Positions 45,778 through 53,315 of a stretch of 64,000 bases of DNA are shown here, in pieces; the stretch's first letter is position 1; every line of letters begins with the position of its first letter. The position numbers were made by a program, and so were the translations under genes. The notes under the pieces were generated by a model. It was not told the DNA's origin and did not search any database. It was given only the letters and a program-made list of their open reading frames with translations. The DNA is from Olleya sp. Bg11-27 (GTDB taxonomy: Bacteria; Bacteroidota; Bacteroidia; Flavobacteriales; Flavobacteriaceae), in contig NZ_CP025117.1 in assembly GCF_002831645.1 (NCBI RefSeq), positions 1,557,514 through 1,621,513 of the forward strand, read 5' to 3'.

Positions 45778-46185
45778 TTAGAGTAAAGCATCTGTCTCTT
45801 CACACAAAACATAAGATTTAAAAATAGATTCTAGTTCTTTTTCCGGATCGTCTGTTAATCCAGCATGTGTTTTAGAACTTTGTATAATAGTACTTCTTGC
45901 GGCTGCTAGCCATCTGAATCTATCAGAGACTTCAAATTGACCAATAACCCCTGCAGAAGGATCTCCTTTACAAATTAGTTCCCATGATTTTAGATAGCTA
46001 TTTAAAGCTTCTAAGTCTAAGTTACAGGCAAAGGCTTTTAATTTAGTATCACTGATTTTATATTTTACACCAACAAATTTTTTGCGTTTAGAGTATAAAA
46101 TAACACCGATATTAAAAAACTCTTCACGTTCTACTTTAGGGACAAGCCTAATAATCGCGTATTCAAAAGTAACTTTATCTTGCAT
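45778..46185 (-). CDS. DUF3037-domain protein
   Basis: 135 residues, with YAIIRLVPKVEREEFFNIGVILYS at the N-terminus and GVIGQFEVSDRFRWLAAARSTIIQSSKTHAGLT, characteristic of DUF3037. Function unknown. It overlaps the HipA-like kinase gene by 11 bp, and this gene pair recurs in bacteria, which suggests a joint role. Confidence 0.88.
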   Translation of the reverse strand: MQDKVTFEYAIIRLVPKVEREEFFNIGVILYSKRKKFVGVKYKISDTKLKAFACNLDLEALNSYLKSWELICKGDPSAGVIGQFEVSDRFRWLAAARSTIIQSSKTHAGLTDDPEKELESIFKSYVLCEETDALL

Positions 46186-46954
46186 CTTGAGCTTCTTTAA
46201 CTAGTGAGTCTATCATAGCCAGTTTGGCATCTAGATAATCTGTATACGCATCTCGTATTTCTAATGGTGTTAAGCTGTCGCCCTCACTTATCAACCAATC
46301 TTCTGGAATAGTATTGATAATGTTTTTAATAGTGGTTTTGTCTAAAGCTTTAATTATTTCTTTTGAAGCATTTTCCAAATCTGTAGCACGACTTAAAAGG
46401 ACGTGGTCTTTTATTAATGGAAACGTTCTTGTTAAATGGTTTTTCCACGTGTCCCAATTATGATGAAAATAAAAACTAGCACCATTATCTATTACCCATA
46501 ATTCCTTATTCCAATTTAGAATATTCGGGTTTTTAGAAGTTCTATCTATATTACTAATGATACTGTCTAATAAAACGACTTTAGAAGCTGTTTTAGCATC
46601 TGCAACAGACGCCAATGTATCAAAGGTTATACTACCGCTTAAATAATGTAGTCCTAGGTTTAAACCGACGCTAAACTTAAGTAAGTCTTGTATTTCTTCA
46701 TCGGGTTCCATTTTACTAAACGAATCATCTAAATTCATAAATACCAATTCCGGTACTTTTAAGCCAACAGCGCGTGCTAGTTCACCACCAATAAATTCGG
46801 CAATCAATGCTTTTTTTCCTTGACCAGCACCTCTAAATTTTAACACGTATAAAAAATCATCGCTAGCTTTAACAATGGCAGGTAAAGACCCTCCTTCTCT
46901 TAAAGGTGTGATATATTGTGTAACATCAACGGTTCTTATATCTAATGTATCCAT
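46175..46954 (-). CDS. HipA-like kinase
   Basis: 259 residues. The N-lobe has LYVLKFRGAGQGKKALIAEF with the probable ATP-binding Lys; the C-lobe has LLDSIISNIDRTSKNPNILNW (a His/Asp-type catalytic loop replaced by N-x-D) and WVIDNGASFYF for metal binding. It is shorter than true HipA (about 440) and lacks the N-terminal domain. The coupled partner is DUF3037, not HipB, so a classic toxin-antitoxin pair is not supported. Substrate unknown. Confidence 0.75.
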   Translation of the reverse strand: MDTLDIRTVDVTQYITPLREGGSLPAIVKASDDFLYVLKFRGAGQGKKALIAEFIGGELARAVGLKVPELVFMNLDDSFSKMEPDEEIQDLLKFSVGLNLGLHYLSGSITFDTLASVADAKTASKVVLLDSIISNIDRTSKNPNILNWNKELWVIDNGASFYFHHNWDTWKNHLTRTFPLIKDHVLLSRATDLENASKEIIKALDKTTIKNIINTIPEDWLISEGDSLTPLEIRDAYTDYLDAKLAMIDSLVKEAQDAR

Positions 46955-46965
46955 AATGATTTGAC

Positions 46966-47607
46966 TTATAATTTTCGGCTAATGGTTAAACCATCACGAA
47001 TGGGTAATAACACTGTTTCAATACGTTTGTCATTTTTTAAAAGCGTATTAAACTCTAAAACAATATTAGTAGAAATGTCTTTAGCATCAACAGGTTCAAT
47101 CACTTTTCCATGCCATAACACATTATCAGAAAGTATGATACCTCCTGGATTTAGTTTGTCAATAATTAAATGAAAGTAATTAACGTAGTTAGGTTTGTCT
47201 GCATCAATAAATACCAAATCAAAAGTTTTGTCTAATGTTGGTAATATATCTATTGCACTCCCTAAGTGTTGATGTATTTGTGTTCCGTAACCAGATTTAT
47301 GAAAATATTTACGTTGAAAATCTTCTAATTCTTCATTAACATCAATCGTGTGTATTTCACCTTCAGGATGTAAACCTTCCGCTAAACAAAGCGTTGCATA
47401 GCCGGTAAAAGTACCTAATTCTAAAACAGATTTTGGTTTAATTAGTTTAGAAATCATGCTTAGTACGCGACCTTGATAAGGTCCTGACAACATAATAGGT
47501 TGTAATATTTTTTGATAAGTTTCTCTAGTTAATTGTTGCAATAACTCGGGCTCATCTTGACTGTGAGCAACCACGTAGTCGTCTAGTTTTTCTGGTAAAA
47601 AATACAT
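46966..47607 (-). CDS. O-methyltransferase (catechol/caffeoyl-CoA type)
   Basis: 213 residues. SAM-binding ELGTFTGYATLCLAEG near residue 57, and the metal-binding Asp in LVFIDADKPNYV. This class methylates ortho-dihydroxy or similar phenols with a divalent metal. Its ATG shares one base with the stop of the ACMSD-like gene (TAATG), coupling it to the kynurenine cluster, so an ortho-hydroxyanilino substrate such as 3-hydroxyanthranilate or 3-hydroxykynurenine is possible (inference). Confidence 0.85.
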   Translation of the reverse strand: MYFLPEKLDDYVVAHSQDEPELLQQLTRETYQKILQPIMLSGPYQGRVLSMISKLIKPKSVLELGTFTGYATLCLAEGLHPEGEIHTIDVNEELEDFQRKYFHKSGYGTQIHQHLGSAIDILPTLDKTFDLVFIDADKPNYVNYFHLIIDKLNPGGIILSDNVLWHGKVIEPVDAKDISTNIVLEFNTLLKNDKRIETVLLPIRDGLTISRKL

Positions 47608-48692
47608 TATCCTAAAATACGTTTAACAAGTTTATCTTTAGCTGCTTGGTCATCTCCACATAACCATTGGATCACGTTATCTTCCCAAATAGCATCACGT
47701 TCTGTTTCTGTAATAATTTTACGTTCGATAGCTAAATCTAAAATTTTTCCAGGGTAAGAACTTTGTTTTTCGCTTTCCATTTCCCCTAAAGGGTAAGGGT
47801 CATCAAGGCCCATTAAAACCTGTTTAGAACCTTGGTTTTTTAATAATAAATCTAATCCACCAGTATCATGTACTAAAGTGTCAAAAAAGATGTTTTTATG
47901 TCCAACCGCTTTTCTTGGGTGACTTTTACCTTCAAATAAATCGGGTCTACCATCAAAACCTTGAATACGTCGTCCTAAGTTTATTTGTGCTAATTGCCCA
48001 CCATGCGCAAAACAAGTTCTCATATTTGGGTACTTATCTTGATAACCATTTAAAGTTAAAAAGTGGTAGGCATCTGCACATTGTGCCAACATCCATATTA
48101 AATGAAAACGCCAAGAGGTGTTTTCTAGTTTGATAAACTTTTCACCATCGTAAGGGTGTATTTCTACAGCTAGATTATACTTGTTGGCCATTTCAAAAAT
48201 AGGCTCGTTTTCTTCATCAAAAATACAACGCCAAGTTCCAATAGTATCCATATAATGGGTTGGAAGGCATAATAAACGTAAGTCTAATTCTTCCACACAA
48301 CGTTCTATTTCCCAACAGGCTCCTCTAACAAAACCAGGATGTACTACAAAACCGCAAGTAAATTTACTTGGGTTTTCACGTTGTACTTTGGCATTAAAAT
48401 CGTTTTGAAATTTAAGCGCTTGCTTCATTTCTTCCACACGTAAACCGTTACCGTATAACTGAGATAAATTTAAAACGACTGCATGGTCAATTTTAAAACG
48501 TTCCATCCAAGCTAGTTTTTCATCTAAAAAGAAACTAGAATCTGTAATCGGTCTGTTCCAATCTTTTTGAAGCATAAATTTTCGGTCTTTATCCACCCAA
48601 AAAATTTCTTTGTCTTGCATAAACTGAGGGATTTCCTCTGGATATGGCAATAGGTGTGAGTGACCGTTAATTCTAAGTTTGCGTTTTTCCAT
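47607..48692 (-). CDS. ACMSD-type amidohydrolase (2-amino-3-carboxymuconate semialdehyde decarboxylase)
   Basis: 361 residues from ATG 48692. The in-frame ATG at 48704 is inside an intergenic repeat (CATTGCGAG), so I choose 48692. Metal ligands are HSHL at residues about 11-13, the His of HPYDG, HGGQ, and the Asp of GLDDPYP. The family decarboxylates amidohydrolase-fold substrates; beside 3-hydroxyanthranilate dioxygenase it fits ACMS to 2-aminomuconate semialdehyde. About 40 residues longer than mammalian ACMSD. Other decarboxylase specificities remain possible. Confidence 0.88.
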   Translation of the reverse strand: MEKRKLRINGHSHLLPYPEEIPQFMQDKEIFWVDKDRKFMLQKDWNRPITDSSFFLDEKLAWMERFKIDHAVVLNLSQLYGNGLRVEEMKQALKFQNDFNAKVQRENPSKFTCGFVVHPGFVRGACWEIERCVEELDLRLLCLPTHYMDTIGTWRCIFDEENEPIFEMANKYNLAVEIHPYDGEKFIKLENTSWRFHLIWMLAQCADAYHFLTLNGYQDKYPNMRTCFAHGGQLAQINLGRRIQGFDGRPDLFEGKSHPRKAVGHKNIFFDTLVHDTGGLDLLLKNQGSKQVLMGLDDPYPLGEMESEKQSSYPGKILDLAIERKIITETERDAIWEDNVIQWLCGDDQAAKDKLVKRILG

Positions 48693-48702
48693 AAGTTTTG
48701 TC

Positions 48703-48730
48703 ATTGCGAGTCTTTAGACGTGGTAATCTT
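48703..48730. repeat. Short dispersed repeat TCATTGCGAG...GTGGTAATCT
   Basis: Directly upstream of the ACMSD-like gene. A related element in opposite orientation lies at 49704-49746 (GATTGCCACG ... TCTCGCAATGA). Confidence 0.5.
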
Positions 48731-48764
48731 TGTCTAAAATTATTTATTTTATTCATTTTTTGCT

Positions 48765-48935
48765 TGTCCAAAAAACGAACCAAAAAAAGACATCCAAGCC
48801 AAGGAATTTTTCAGTTTTAAACTGAAAATCAATACGAAAACTTCGCGTCGAACATCGTTCTCCTGATCTCGAAGCTTTTCTTTATCTATTCTTCGCCTTG
48901 GCGTTCAATTTTACAAATTGATTGGGGACTTTCAA
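48765..48935. repeat. Long intergenic repeat, copy A
   Basis: About 170 bp, containing GCCAAGGAATTTTTCAGTTT, CGCGTCGAAC, CTATTCTTCGCCTTG and TTGATTGGGGACTTT. The same blocks in the same order occur at 53152-53314 (copy B). A weaker version is at 54905-55065. No reading frame explains it; it separates the ACMSD-like gene from the dioxygenase gene. Confidence 0.7.
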
Positions 48936-48987
48936 TTAAGCTAATGTTATTTTTAATCCCGGCTTTGTTTCTTTTGCGAACTGCTAA

Positions 48988-49524
48988 CTAGTCTTCTAGC
49001 TTTACCTTTTGTGGTGGTTGCATTACTGCGTCACAATTAGGGCAGGTGCGTTTGTCTTTATCACCATAATATTTATCAAATATTTTTGGCATATCGGTTT
49101 CAATATTTTTTACTGTAAAATCTTCTTCATACAATTTAGTAGTACAATTTTCGCAGAACCAAAGTAAAGCATCTTGTACACCTTTTTCTCTTGGGTATTC
49201 AATGACTAAACCAACCGTATTTGCACCACGTTGTGGCGAGTGCGGTACTTTTGGAGGTAATAAAAATATTTCACCTTCTTTAATATGAATGTCTTTTGGG
49301 ACACCATCTTCAATAACTTTTAAGATAATATCACCTTCAATTTGATGGAAAAATTCAGGCGTTTCGTTGTAATGATAATCCTTTCTATTATTTGGTCCAC
49401 CAACAACCATAACAATAAAATCACCATCCTTCCAAACCACTTTGTTACCAACTGGTGGCTTTAAAAGATGTCTGTTTTCTTCGATCCAAGCTTTAAAATT
49501 TATAGGTGGAAATAATTTACTCAT
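48988..49524 (-). CDS. 3-hydroxyanthranilate 3,4-dioxygenase
   Basis: 178 residues from ATG 49524 (MSKLFPPINF); the frame opens 15 codons further into a repeat, which is not coding. Cupin fold with iron ligands in HYNETPEFF (His, Glu) and PHSPQR (His). A C-terminal rubredoxin-like site has two CxxC motifs (CENC and CPNC), as in bacterial enzymes. It opens 3-hydroxyanthranilate to 2-amino-3-carboxymuconate semialdehyde, feeding the next enzyme. The gene start is about 10 bp from an intergenic repeat. Confidence 0.93.
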   Translation of the reverse strand: MSKLFPPINFKAWIEENRHLLKPPVGNKVVWKDGDFIVMVVGGPNNRKDYHYNETPEFFHQIEGDIILKVIEDGVPKDIHIKEGEIFLLPPKVPHSPQRGANTVGLVIEYPREKGVQDALLWFCENCTTKLYEEDFTVKNIETDMPKIFDKYYGDKDKRTCPNCDAVMQPPQKVKLED

Positions 49525-49532
49525 ATTATAAT

Positions 49533-49622
49533 GTTTTGGGCGTTTCCCTAAATAGGGTCGGGCTCTCAAGGCTCGCTCTCTGCGAGGAGCTCAAACAAAC
49601 CTTTTCAAACCTTCGGGTTCAC
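49533..49622. repeat. Intergenic repeat beginning TTTTGGGCGTTTCC
   Basis: Starts 9 bp beyond the dioxygenase start. It shares its first 11 bases with 41370-41380 and contains AGGGTCGGGCTCTC. Its position suggests it may affect expression of the dioxygenase. Confidence 0.5.
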
Positions 49623-49703
49623 GAAACCAATATATTTAAATATTAACCAGTGAGTAATCCTTAACGCAAATTCATGAATTCAATAAAATTAATGATAATT
49701 GAA

Positions 49704-49746
49704 CAGATTGCCACGATTTTTTGAAAAGAAAAAAATCTCGCAATGA
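49704..49746. repeat. Inverted form of CATTGCGAG repeat
   Basis: Reads GATTGCCACG then, after an A/T-rich hairpin (GATTTTTTGAAAAGAAAAAAATC), TCTCGCAATGA; related inversely to 48703-48730. It lies 10 bp past the SDR stop. Confidence 0.5.
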
Positions 49747-49755
49747 TAGATAGAA

Positions 49756-50538
49756 TTATAATGACTTTGTTCTTCCGCCATCAACCGGAAGATTAATTCC
49801 GTTAATATAACTCGCACGTTCGCTTGCTAAAAATGTAATTGCATCAGCCAATTCTTCGGGCTTTGCAAACCGTTTTGCAGGAACCGCGCTTTTCATAGCA
49901 TTTGCAGATTCTTCTTCTGTATTTCCTGATTTAGCAGATTTGTTTTTAATAATTTCAGCCAAACGATCGGTTCCTGTTGCACCTGGCAAAACATTGTTTA
50001 CCGTGATACCAAATTGACCAAGCTCATTAGCTAAGGTTTTACTCCAATTAGCAACTGCACCACGAATGGTATTACTCACACCAAGTCCGTCTAAAGGTTG
50101 TTTTACTGATGTAGAAATTACATTTATAATGCGACCAAAGCCTTCATTTTTCATAAAAGGAACCACTGCTTGTGCTAACACGTGATTACATTTTAAATGC
50201 TGAGTAAAAGCAGCTTCAAATTCGTCTACATCTGCCGAAAATACGGGACCTCCTTTTGGTCCTCCTGTATTATTTACTAATACATGAAACCCATGATTCT
50301 CTTTTATGTAAGCTTCTACTTTTTCTTTTAATTCCTTCGGATTAGAAAAATCGGCAACTATATAATCGTGATTTCTATGTTGAGGTAACTCGGTTAACGT
50401 TGCTTTTAACTTGTCTTCATTTCTAGCAATAAGGGTTACTTGAACACCTTCTTCTGCTAAAGCTATTGCTGTTGCTTTTCCTATTCCTGCTGTGCTTCCG
50501 CAAACTAGTGCGTATTTATTGTTTAAGTCTAGATTCAT
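49756..50538 (-). CDS. Short-chain dehydrogenase, atypical active site
   Basis: 260 residues. NAD(P)-binding GSTAGIGKATA near residue 14 and the NNTGG motif (usually NNAG) near 90. The Ser of the active site is in VISTSVKQP, but the expected Tyr-x3-Lys is replaced by SNTIR (VSNTIRGAV), so normal proton-relay catalysis is doubtful. It lies inside the kynurenine cluster; a role in a later oxidation or reduction of the pathway, or a non-catalytic role, is possible. Known SDRs with SNTIR exist as oxidoreductases, so activity is not excluded. Confidence 0.85.
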   Translation of the reverse strand: MNLDLNNKYALVCGSTAGIGKATAIALAEEGVQVTLIARNEDKLKATLTELPQHRNHDYIVADFSNPKELKEKVEAYIKENHGFHVLVNNTGGPKGGPVFSADVDEFEAAFTQHLKCNHVLAQAVVPFMKNEGFGRIINVISTSVKQPLDGLGVSNTIRGAVANWSKTLANELGQFGITVNNVLPGATGTDRLAEIIKNKSAKSGNTEEESANAMKSAVPAKRFAKPEELADAITFLASERASYINGINLPVDGGRTKSL

Positions 50539-50552
50539 GTTGTAAGTTTTAT

Positions 50553-50576
50553 GTCTGGTCGAGCGCAGTCGAGACC
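50553..50576. repeat. Palindromic repeat, left flank of GIY-YIG gene
   Basis: GTCTGGTCGAGCGCAGTCGA then GACC. It ends one base before the GIY-YIG stop codon (50577-50579). It forms an imperfect hairpin (GGTCGA/TCGAGACC). Similar units at 50904, 50958, 52462 and 52497. Confidence 0.8.
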
Positions 50577-50897
50577 TTATTCGTTTTCTGGATTATATTT
50601 TGAATGCCTTGAATTTCTGCATTCTGATAAAATTTGTAATAAATCAAATTCACCATTAGCTAATGCATATTTCTTTTTTGCACTCCACTTTTTTGTTTTC
50701 TTTTCAAAAAATATTGCTTGTTCAATATCGTTAAATTCTTGATTAAAAATTAACTTTGATGGTCTTCTTTTATAAGTAAAGCTATTTTTATTTATTCCTC
50801 TTTGATGCTCTTCAAACCTTCTGGAAATGTTATTTGTAACTCCTGTGTAGGTTAAGTTATCTGAACATTGTAATATGTAAACATAATAAGTTTTCAT
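50577..50897 (-). CDS. GIY-YIG nuclease
   Basis: 106 residues: YYVYILQCSDNLTYTGVTNN is the GIY-YIG core; the catalytic Arg is in SRRFEEH, and the metal-binding Glu is in IEQAIFFEKK. It belongs to the small UPF0213/YhbQ-like group, not to a full homing endonuclease. The stop is 0 bp from one palindromic repeat and the start 6 bp from another, the whole 375-bp unit lying inside the kynurenine gene cluster. Function is unknown; a role in moving or maintaining these repeats is only suggested by position. Confidence 0.9.
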   Translation of the reverse strand: MKTYYVYILQCSDNLTYTGVTNNISRRFEEHQRGINKNSFTYKRRPSKLIFNQEFNDIEQAIFFEKKTKKWSAKKKYALANGEFDLLQILSECRNSRHSKYNPENE

Positions 50898-50903
50898 AAT
50901 AAA

Positions 50904-50927
50904 CCTCTCGACTGCGCTCGAGGAGAC
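50904..50927. repeat. Palindromic repeat, right flank of GIY-YIG gene
   Basis: CCTCTCGACTGCGCTCGAGG then AGAC. It is the reverse-orientation partner of 50553-50576 (both contain GAGCGCAGTCGAG on opposite strands). Confidence 0.8.
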
Positions 50928-50957
50928 ATTTCGTTTTAATTTATATTTTAGTTTTAT

Positions 50958-51006
50958 GTCTGGTCGAGCCTTTCGCCTTGGCCCAAGGTAGACTCTGTCG
51001 AGACCT
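50958..51006. repeat. Interrupted copy of left palindromic repeat
   Basis: Starts GTCTGGTCGAG, has CTTTCGCCTTGGCCCAAGGTA inserted in the middle, and ends CTGTCGAGACC. It shares 19 bases (AGTTTTATGTCTGGTCGAG) with the other left-flank element, including sequence outside the palindrome. Confidence 0.7.
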
Positions 51007-51015
51007 CACTCATTA

Positions 51016-52455
51016 TTAGTATTTTATACAAACATTTTTAGCTTCAGTAAAAAAACGTAATGCTTCAAAGCCACCTTCGCGTCCAACACCAGAGGCTTTT
51101 ACACCACCAAATGGTGTTCGTAAATCACGCATCATCCAAGTGTTAACCCAAACTATTCCAGCTTGTAGTTGGTTGCTCATTTGCATGGTGCGTTTTAAGT
51201 TGTTGGTCCATAATGTTGCTGATAAACCATATTTTACTTTGTTTGCCATTTGTAGTACTTCGTCTTCTGTACTAAAAGGCATAATGGTAACTACAGGTCC
51301 AAAAATTTCTTCTTGGTTGACTCTGCAGTCGTCATTTGGTACTTCAATAACTGTTGGTTCTAAATAGTAACCGTTTTCATAACCTTTTACAGTCACTTCA
51401 TTTCCGCCACAAAGGATTGTTCCGTTTTCTGTTTTGGCGATATTTATATATTCTTTTACTTTTTCTAAATGTGGTTTGGAGACTAATGCTCCAATATTAG
51501 TGGATGCTTCCGATGGATGACCAACTTTTAAAGCTTTTACTTTAGCAACAAAATCTTTCTTGAATTTCTCATAGATAGATGCTTCTATAAATATTCTACT
51601 TCCACATAAACAAATCTGACCTTGATTGGCAAAAGACGAACGTACTGTTGTGTCTAACATATCGTCATAATCGCAATCTGAAAAAATGATATTTGGATTT
51701 TTTCCGCCTAATTCTAACGATAGTTTTTTAAACATTGGAGCTGCTACTTTTGCAATATGTGCTCCTGTTGCTGTGCCTCCTGTAAAACTAATAGCTTTTA
51801 TGTCTTCATGTTCTATAATGGCTTGTCCAGTTGTACCTCCTAAGCCATGTACAATATTTAAAACGCCTTTTGGGAGACCAGCTTCGTTGCAAATTTCACC
51901 TAATAAATAAGCGGTCATTGGAGTTATTTCACTCGGTTTGGCAACAACGCAGTTTCCTGCTGCAATTGCTGGAGCGATTTTCCAGGTAAATAAATAGAGT
52001 GGAAGGTTCCAAGGTGAAATGCAACCTACAACACCAATGGGTTGGCGTAAGGTGTAATTTATGGCTTGTCCGATGCTTTCGTGGCTTTCGCTTGCGAATT
52101 GTGTTATGGCATTTCCGAAAAAACGAAAGTTACTTGCTGCTCTTGGTATATCTACTGCTTTTGCTAAGCTAACCGGTTTTCCGTTGTCTTTACTTTCGGC
52201 TTCTGAAAAGCGTTGTAAGTTAGCTTCTAGTAACTCTGAAATCTTTATTAATATTCTACTACGCACTTCTATACTAGTTTGTGACCAACTAGGAAAAGCT
52301 GATTTTGCAGCGATATATGCGTTTTCTACATCCTCTTTTGACGAGTTTGGTATTTGTCCGTAAACTTCTCCATTACTAGGATTGTAGTTATCTATCCAAT
52401 GGTTTTGAATTGGATTGTGGAATGCTCCGTTTATGTAGTTTTTAATGTTTTCCAT
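51016..52455 (-). CDS. Aldehyde dehydrogenase (2-aminomuconate semialdehyde type)
   Basis: 479 residues. Catalytic Cys in GQICLCGSRIF and catalytic Glu in LELGGKNP, with the NAD-binding SFTGGTATG segment. Given the neighbouring ACMSD-like and RidA genes it is best read as 2-aminomuconate (or 2-hydroxymuconate) semialdehyde dehydrogenase. A palindromic repeat pair lies just before its start. General betaine or vanillin-like substrates are less likely but not excluded. Confidence 0.88.
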   Translation of the reverse strand: MENIKNYINGAFHNPIQNHWIDNYNPSNGEVYGQIPNSSKEDVENAYIAAKSAFPSWSQTSIEVRSRILIKISELLEANLQRFSEAESKDNGKPVSLAKAVDIPRAASNFRFFGNAITQFASESHESIGQAINYTLRQPIGVVGCISPWNLPLYLFTWKIAPAIAAGNCVVAKPSEITPMTAYLLGEICNEAGLPKGVLNIVHGLGGTTGQAIIEHEDIKAISFTGGTATGAHIAKVAAPMFKKLSLELGGKNPNIIFSDCDYDDMLDTTVRSSFANQGQICLCGSRIFIEASIYEKFKKDFVAKVKALKVGHPSEASTNIGALVSKPHLEKVKEYINIAKTENGTILCGGNEVTVKGYENGYYLEPTVIEVPNDDCRVNQEEIFGPVVTIMPFSTEDEVLQMANKVKYGLSATLWTNNLKRTMQMSNQLQAGIVWVNTWMMRDLRTPFGGVKASGVGREGGFEALRFFTEAKNVCIKY

Positions 52456-52461
52456 TTTTTT

Positions 52462-52520
52462 GTCCGGTCGAGCGCAGTCGAGACCTGTTTTAGTAACCTC
52501 TCGACTGCGCTCGAGGAGAC
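52462..52520. repeat. Paired palindromic repeats with 11-bp spacer
   Basis: A left element (52462-52485) and a right element (52497-52520) are separated by only TGTTTTAGTAA. At 50553-50927 the same pair encloses the GIY-YIG gene. This is the matching arrangement without the gene. Confidence 0.75.
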
Positions 52521-52534
52521 ATTAGATTTATATA

Positions 52535-52942
52535 TTATTTACCAACATAAGCCATAACTTTAATCTCAACAACCAAATCGGGATGCGGTAATTGATGTAC
52601 GGCAACCGTCGTTCTGGTTGGTCCTGTTTCTTTATCAAAAAATTCAGCGTAAGCTTTATTATAATCTGCAAAGTCATTCATGTTTACTAAAAAGGAAGTC
52701 ACATCTACAACGTCTTTTAAACTGGCGCCAACTTTTTTAAGATTGGTGTCTATGTTTTTTAAAACTTCTTGTGTTTGTGTGTAGGCGTTTAGTTTTTTAG
52801 TTCCCATTTCGTCAATAATATCGACTCCAGCAATACTATTATCTGCTCTACGTGAACTTGTTCCTGAAACAAAAATGAAATCGCCAACTTGTTTTACGTG
52901 TGGATAGGCTCCTCTTGGTGTTACTTTAGTTCCTTCGTTCAT
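52535..52942 (-). CDS. RidA-family protein, probable 2-aminomuconate deaminase
   Basis: 135 residues of the YjgF/YER057c/UK114 fold. The conserved substrate-binding Arg is in GPTRTTVAV, and the C-terminal [15 protein letters not shown] is typical. RidA proteins deaminate enamines; in the kynurenine/nitrobenzoate pathways a member is 2-aminomuconate deaminase, which fits the place between the dehydrogenase and kmo genes. A general RidA role is the alternative. Confidence 0.85.
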   Translation of the reverse strand: MNEGTKVTPRGAYPHVKQVGDFIFVSGTSSRRADNSIAGVDIIDEMGTKKLNAYTQTQEVLKNIDTNLKKVGASLKDVVDVTSFLVNMNDFADYNKAYAEFFDKETGPTRTTVAVHQLPHPDLVVEIKVMAYVGK

Positions 52943-53315
52943 TGATTTTATATTTTTGCGTCATCCTGAACTTGTTTCACGATCACATTATTTTTCTTCT
53001 TCTAATTTAAAATGTCACACTGAGCGCAGTCGAAGTGCTTTTTTTTATCCAGTATCTCGTCATCCTGAACTTGATTCAGGATCCCATTATTTTTCTTCTT
53101 TCTCTTTGTTCATTTTGTCTTGATACAAAACCCTTCGACTACGCTCAGGATAAACCAAGCCAAAAAATCACGATCAAGCTAAGGAATTTTCAGTTTAAAA
53201 AAACTGAAACCGATTTGAAAACGCCGCGTCGAACTGTGTTCTCCTGTTTTCGGAGCTTTTCTTCATCTATTCTTCGCCTTGATGTTTCAATTCTTTCGAA
53301 TTGATTTTGGGACTT
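52943..53315. repeat. 373-bp gap filled with stacked repeats
   Basis: Order: CATCCTGAACTTG element (52959-52986), CACTGAGCGCAGTCGAAGTG (53017-53036), hairpin ATCCTGAACTTGATTCAGGAT-type (53062-53082), CCCTTCGACTACGCTCAGGA (53131-53150), then the long repeat copy B (53152-53314), similar to 48765-48935. A frame of 89 codons exists here but looks like translated repeat, not a gene. Confidence 0.75.

Noticed and set aside
46175-46954. HipBA toxin-antitoxin system
   Set aside because: No HipB-like DNA-binding protein is adjacent and the kinase is much shorter than HipA.
48693-48704. Earlier start of the ACMSD-like gene
   Set aside because: The ATG at 48704 is part of a dispersed CATTGCGAG repeat; the ATG at 48692 fits the family start.
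49525-49569. N-terminal extension of the 3-hydroxyanthranilate dioxygenase
   Set aside because: The codons fall in an intergenic repeat; family members begin at MSKLFPP-like sequence.
53035-53304. 89-codon frame beginning MLFFIQYLVILNLIQDP
   Set aside because: It is translated intergenic repeat; the LNLIQDP and PRRTVFS stretches are typical of repeat translation and the same DNA occurs at other gaps.
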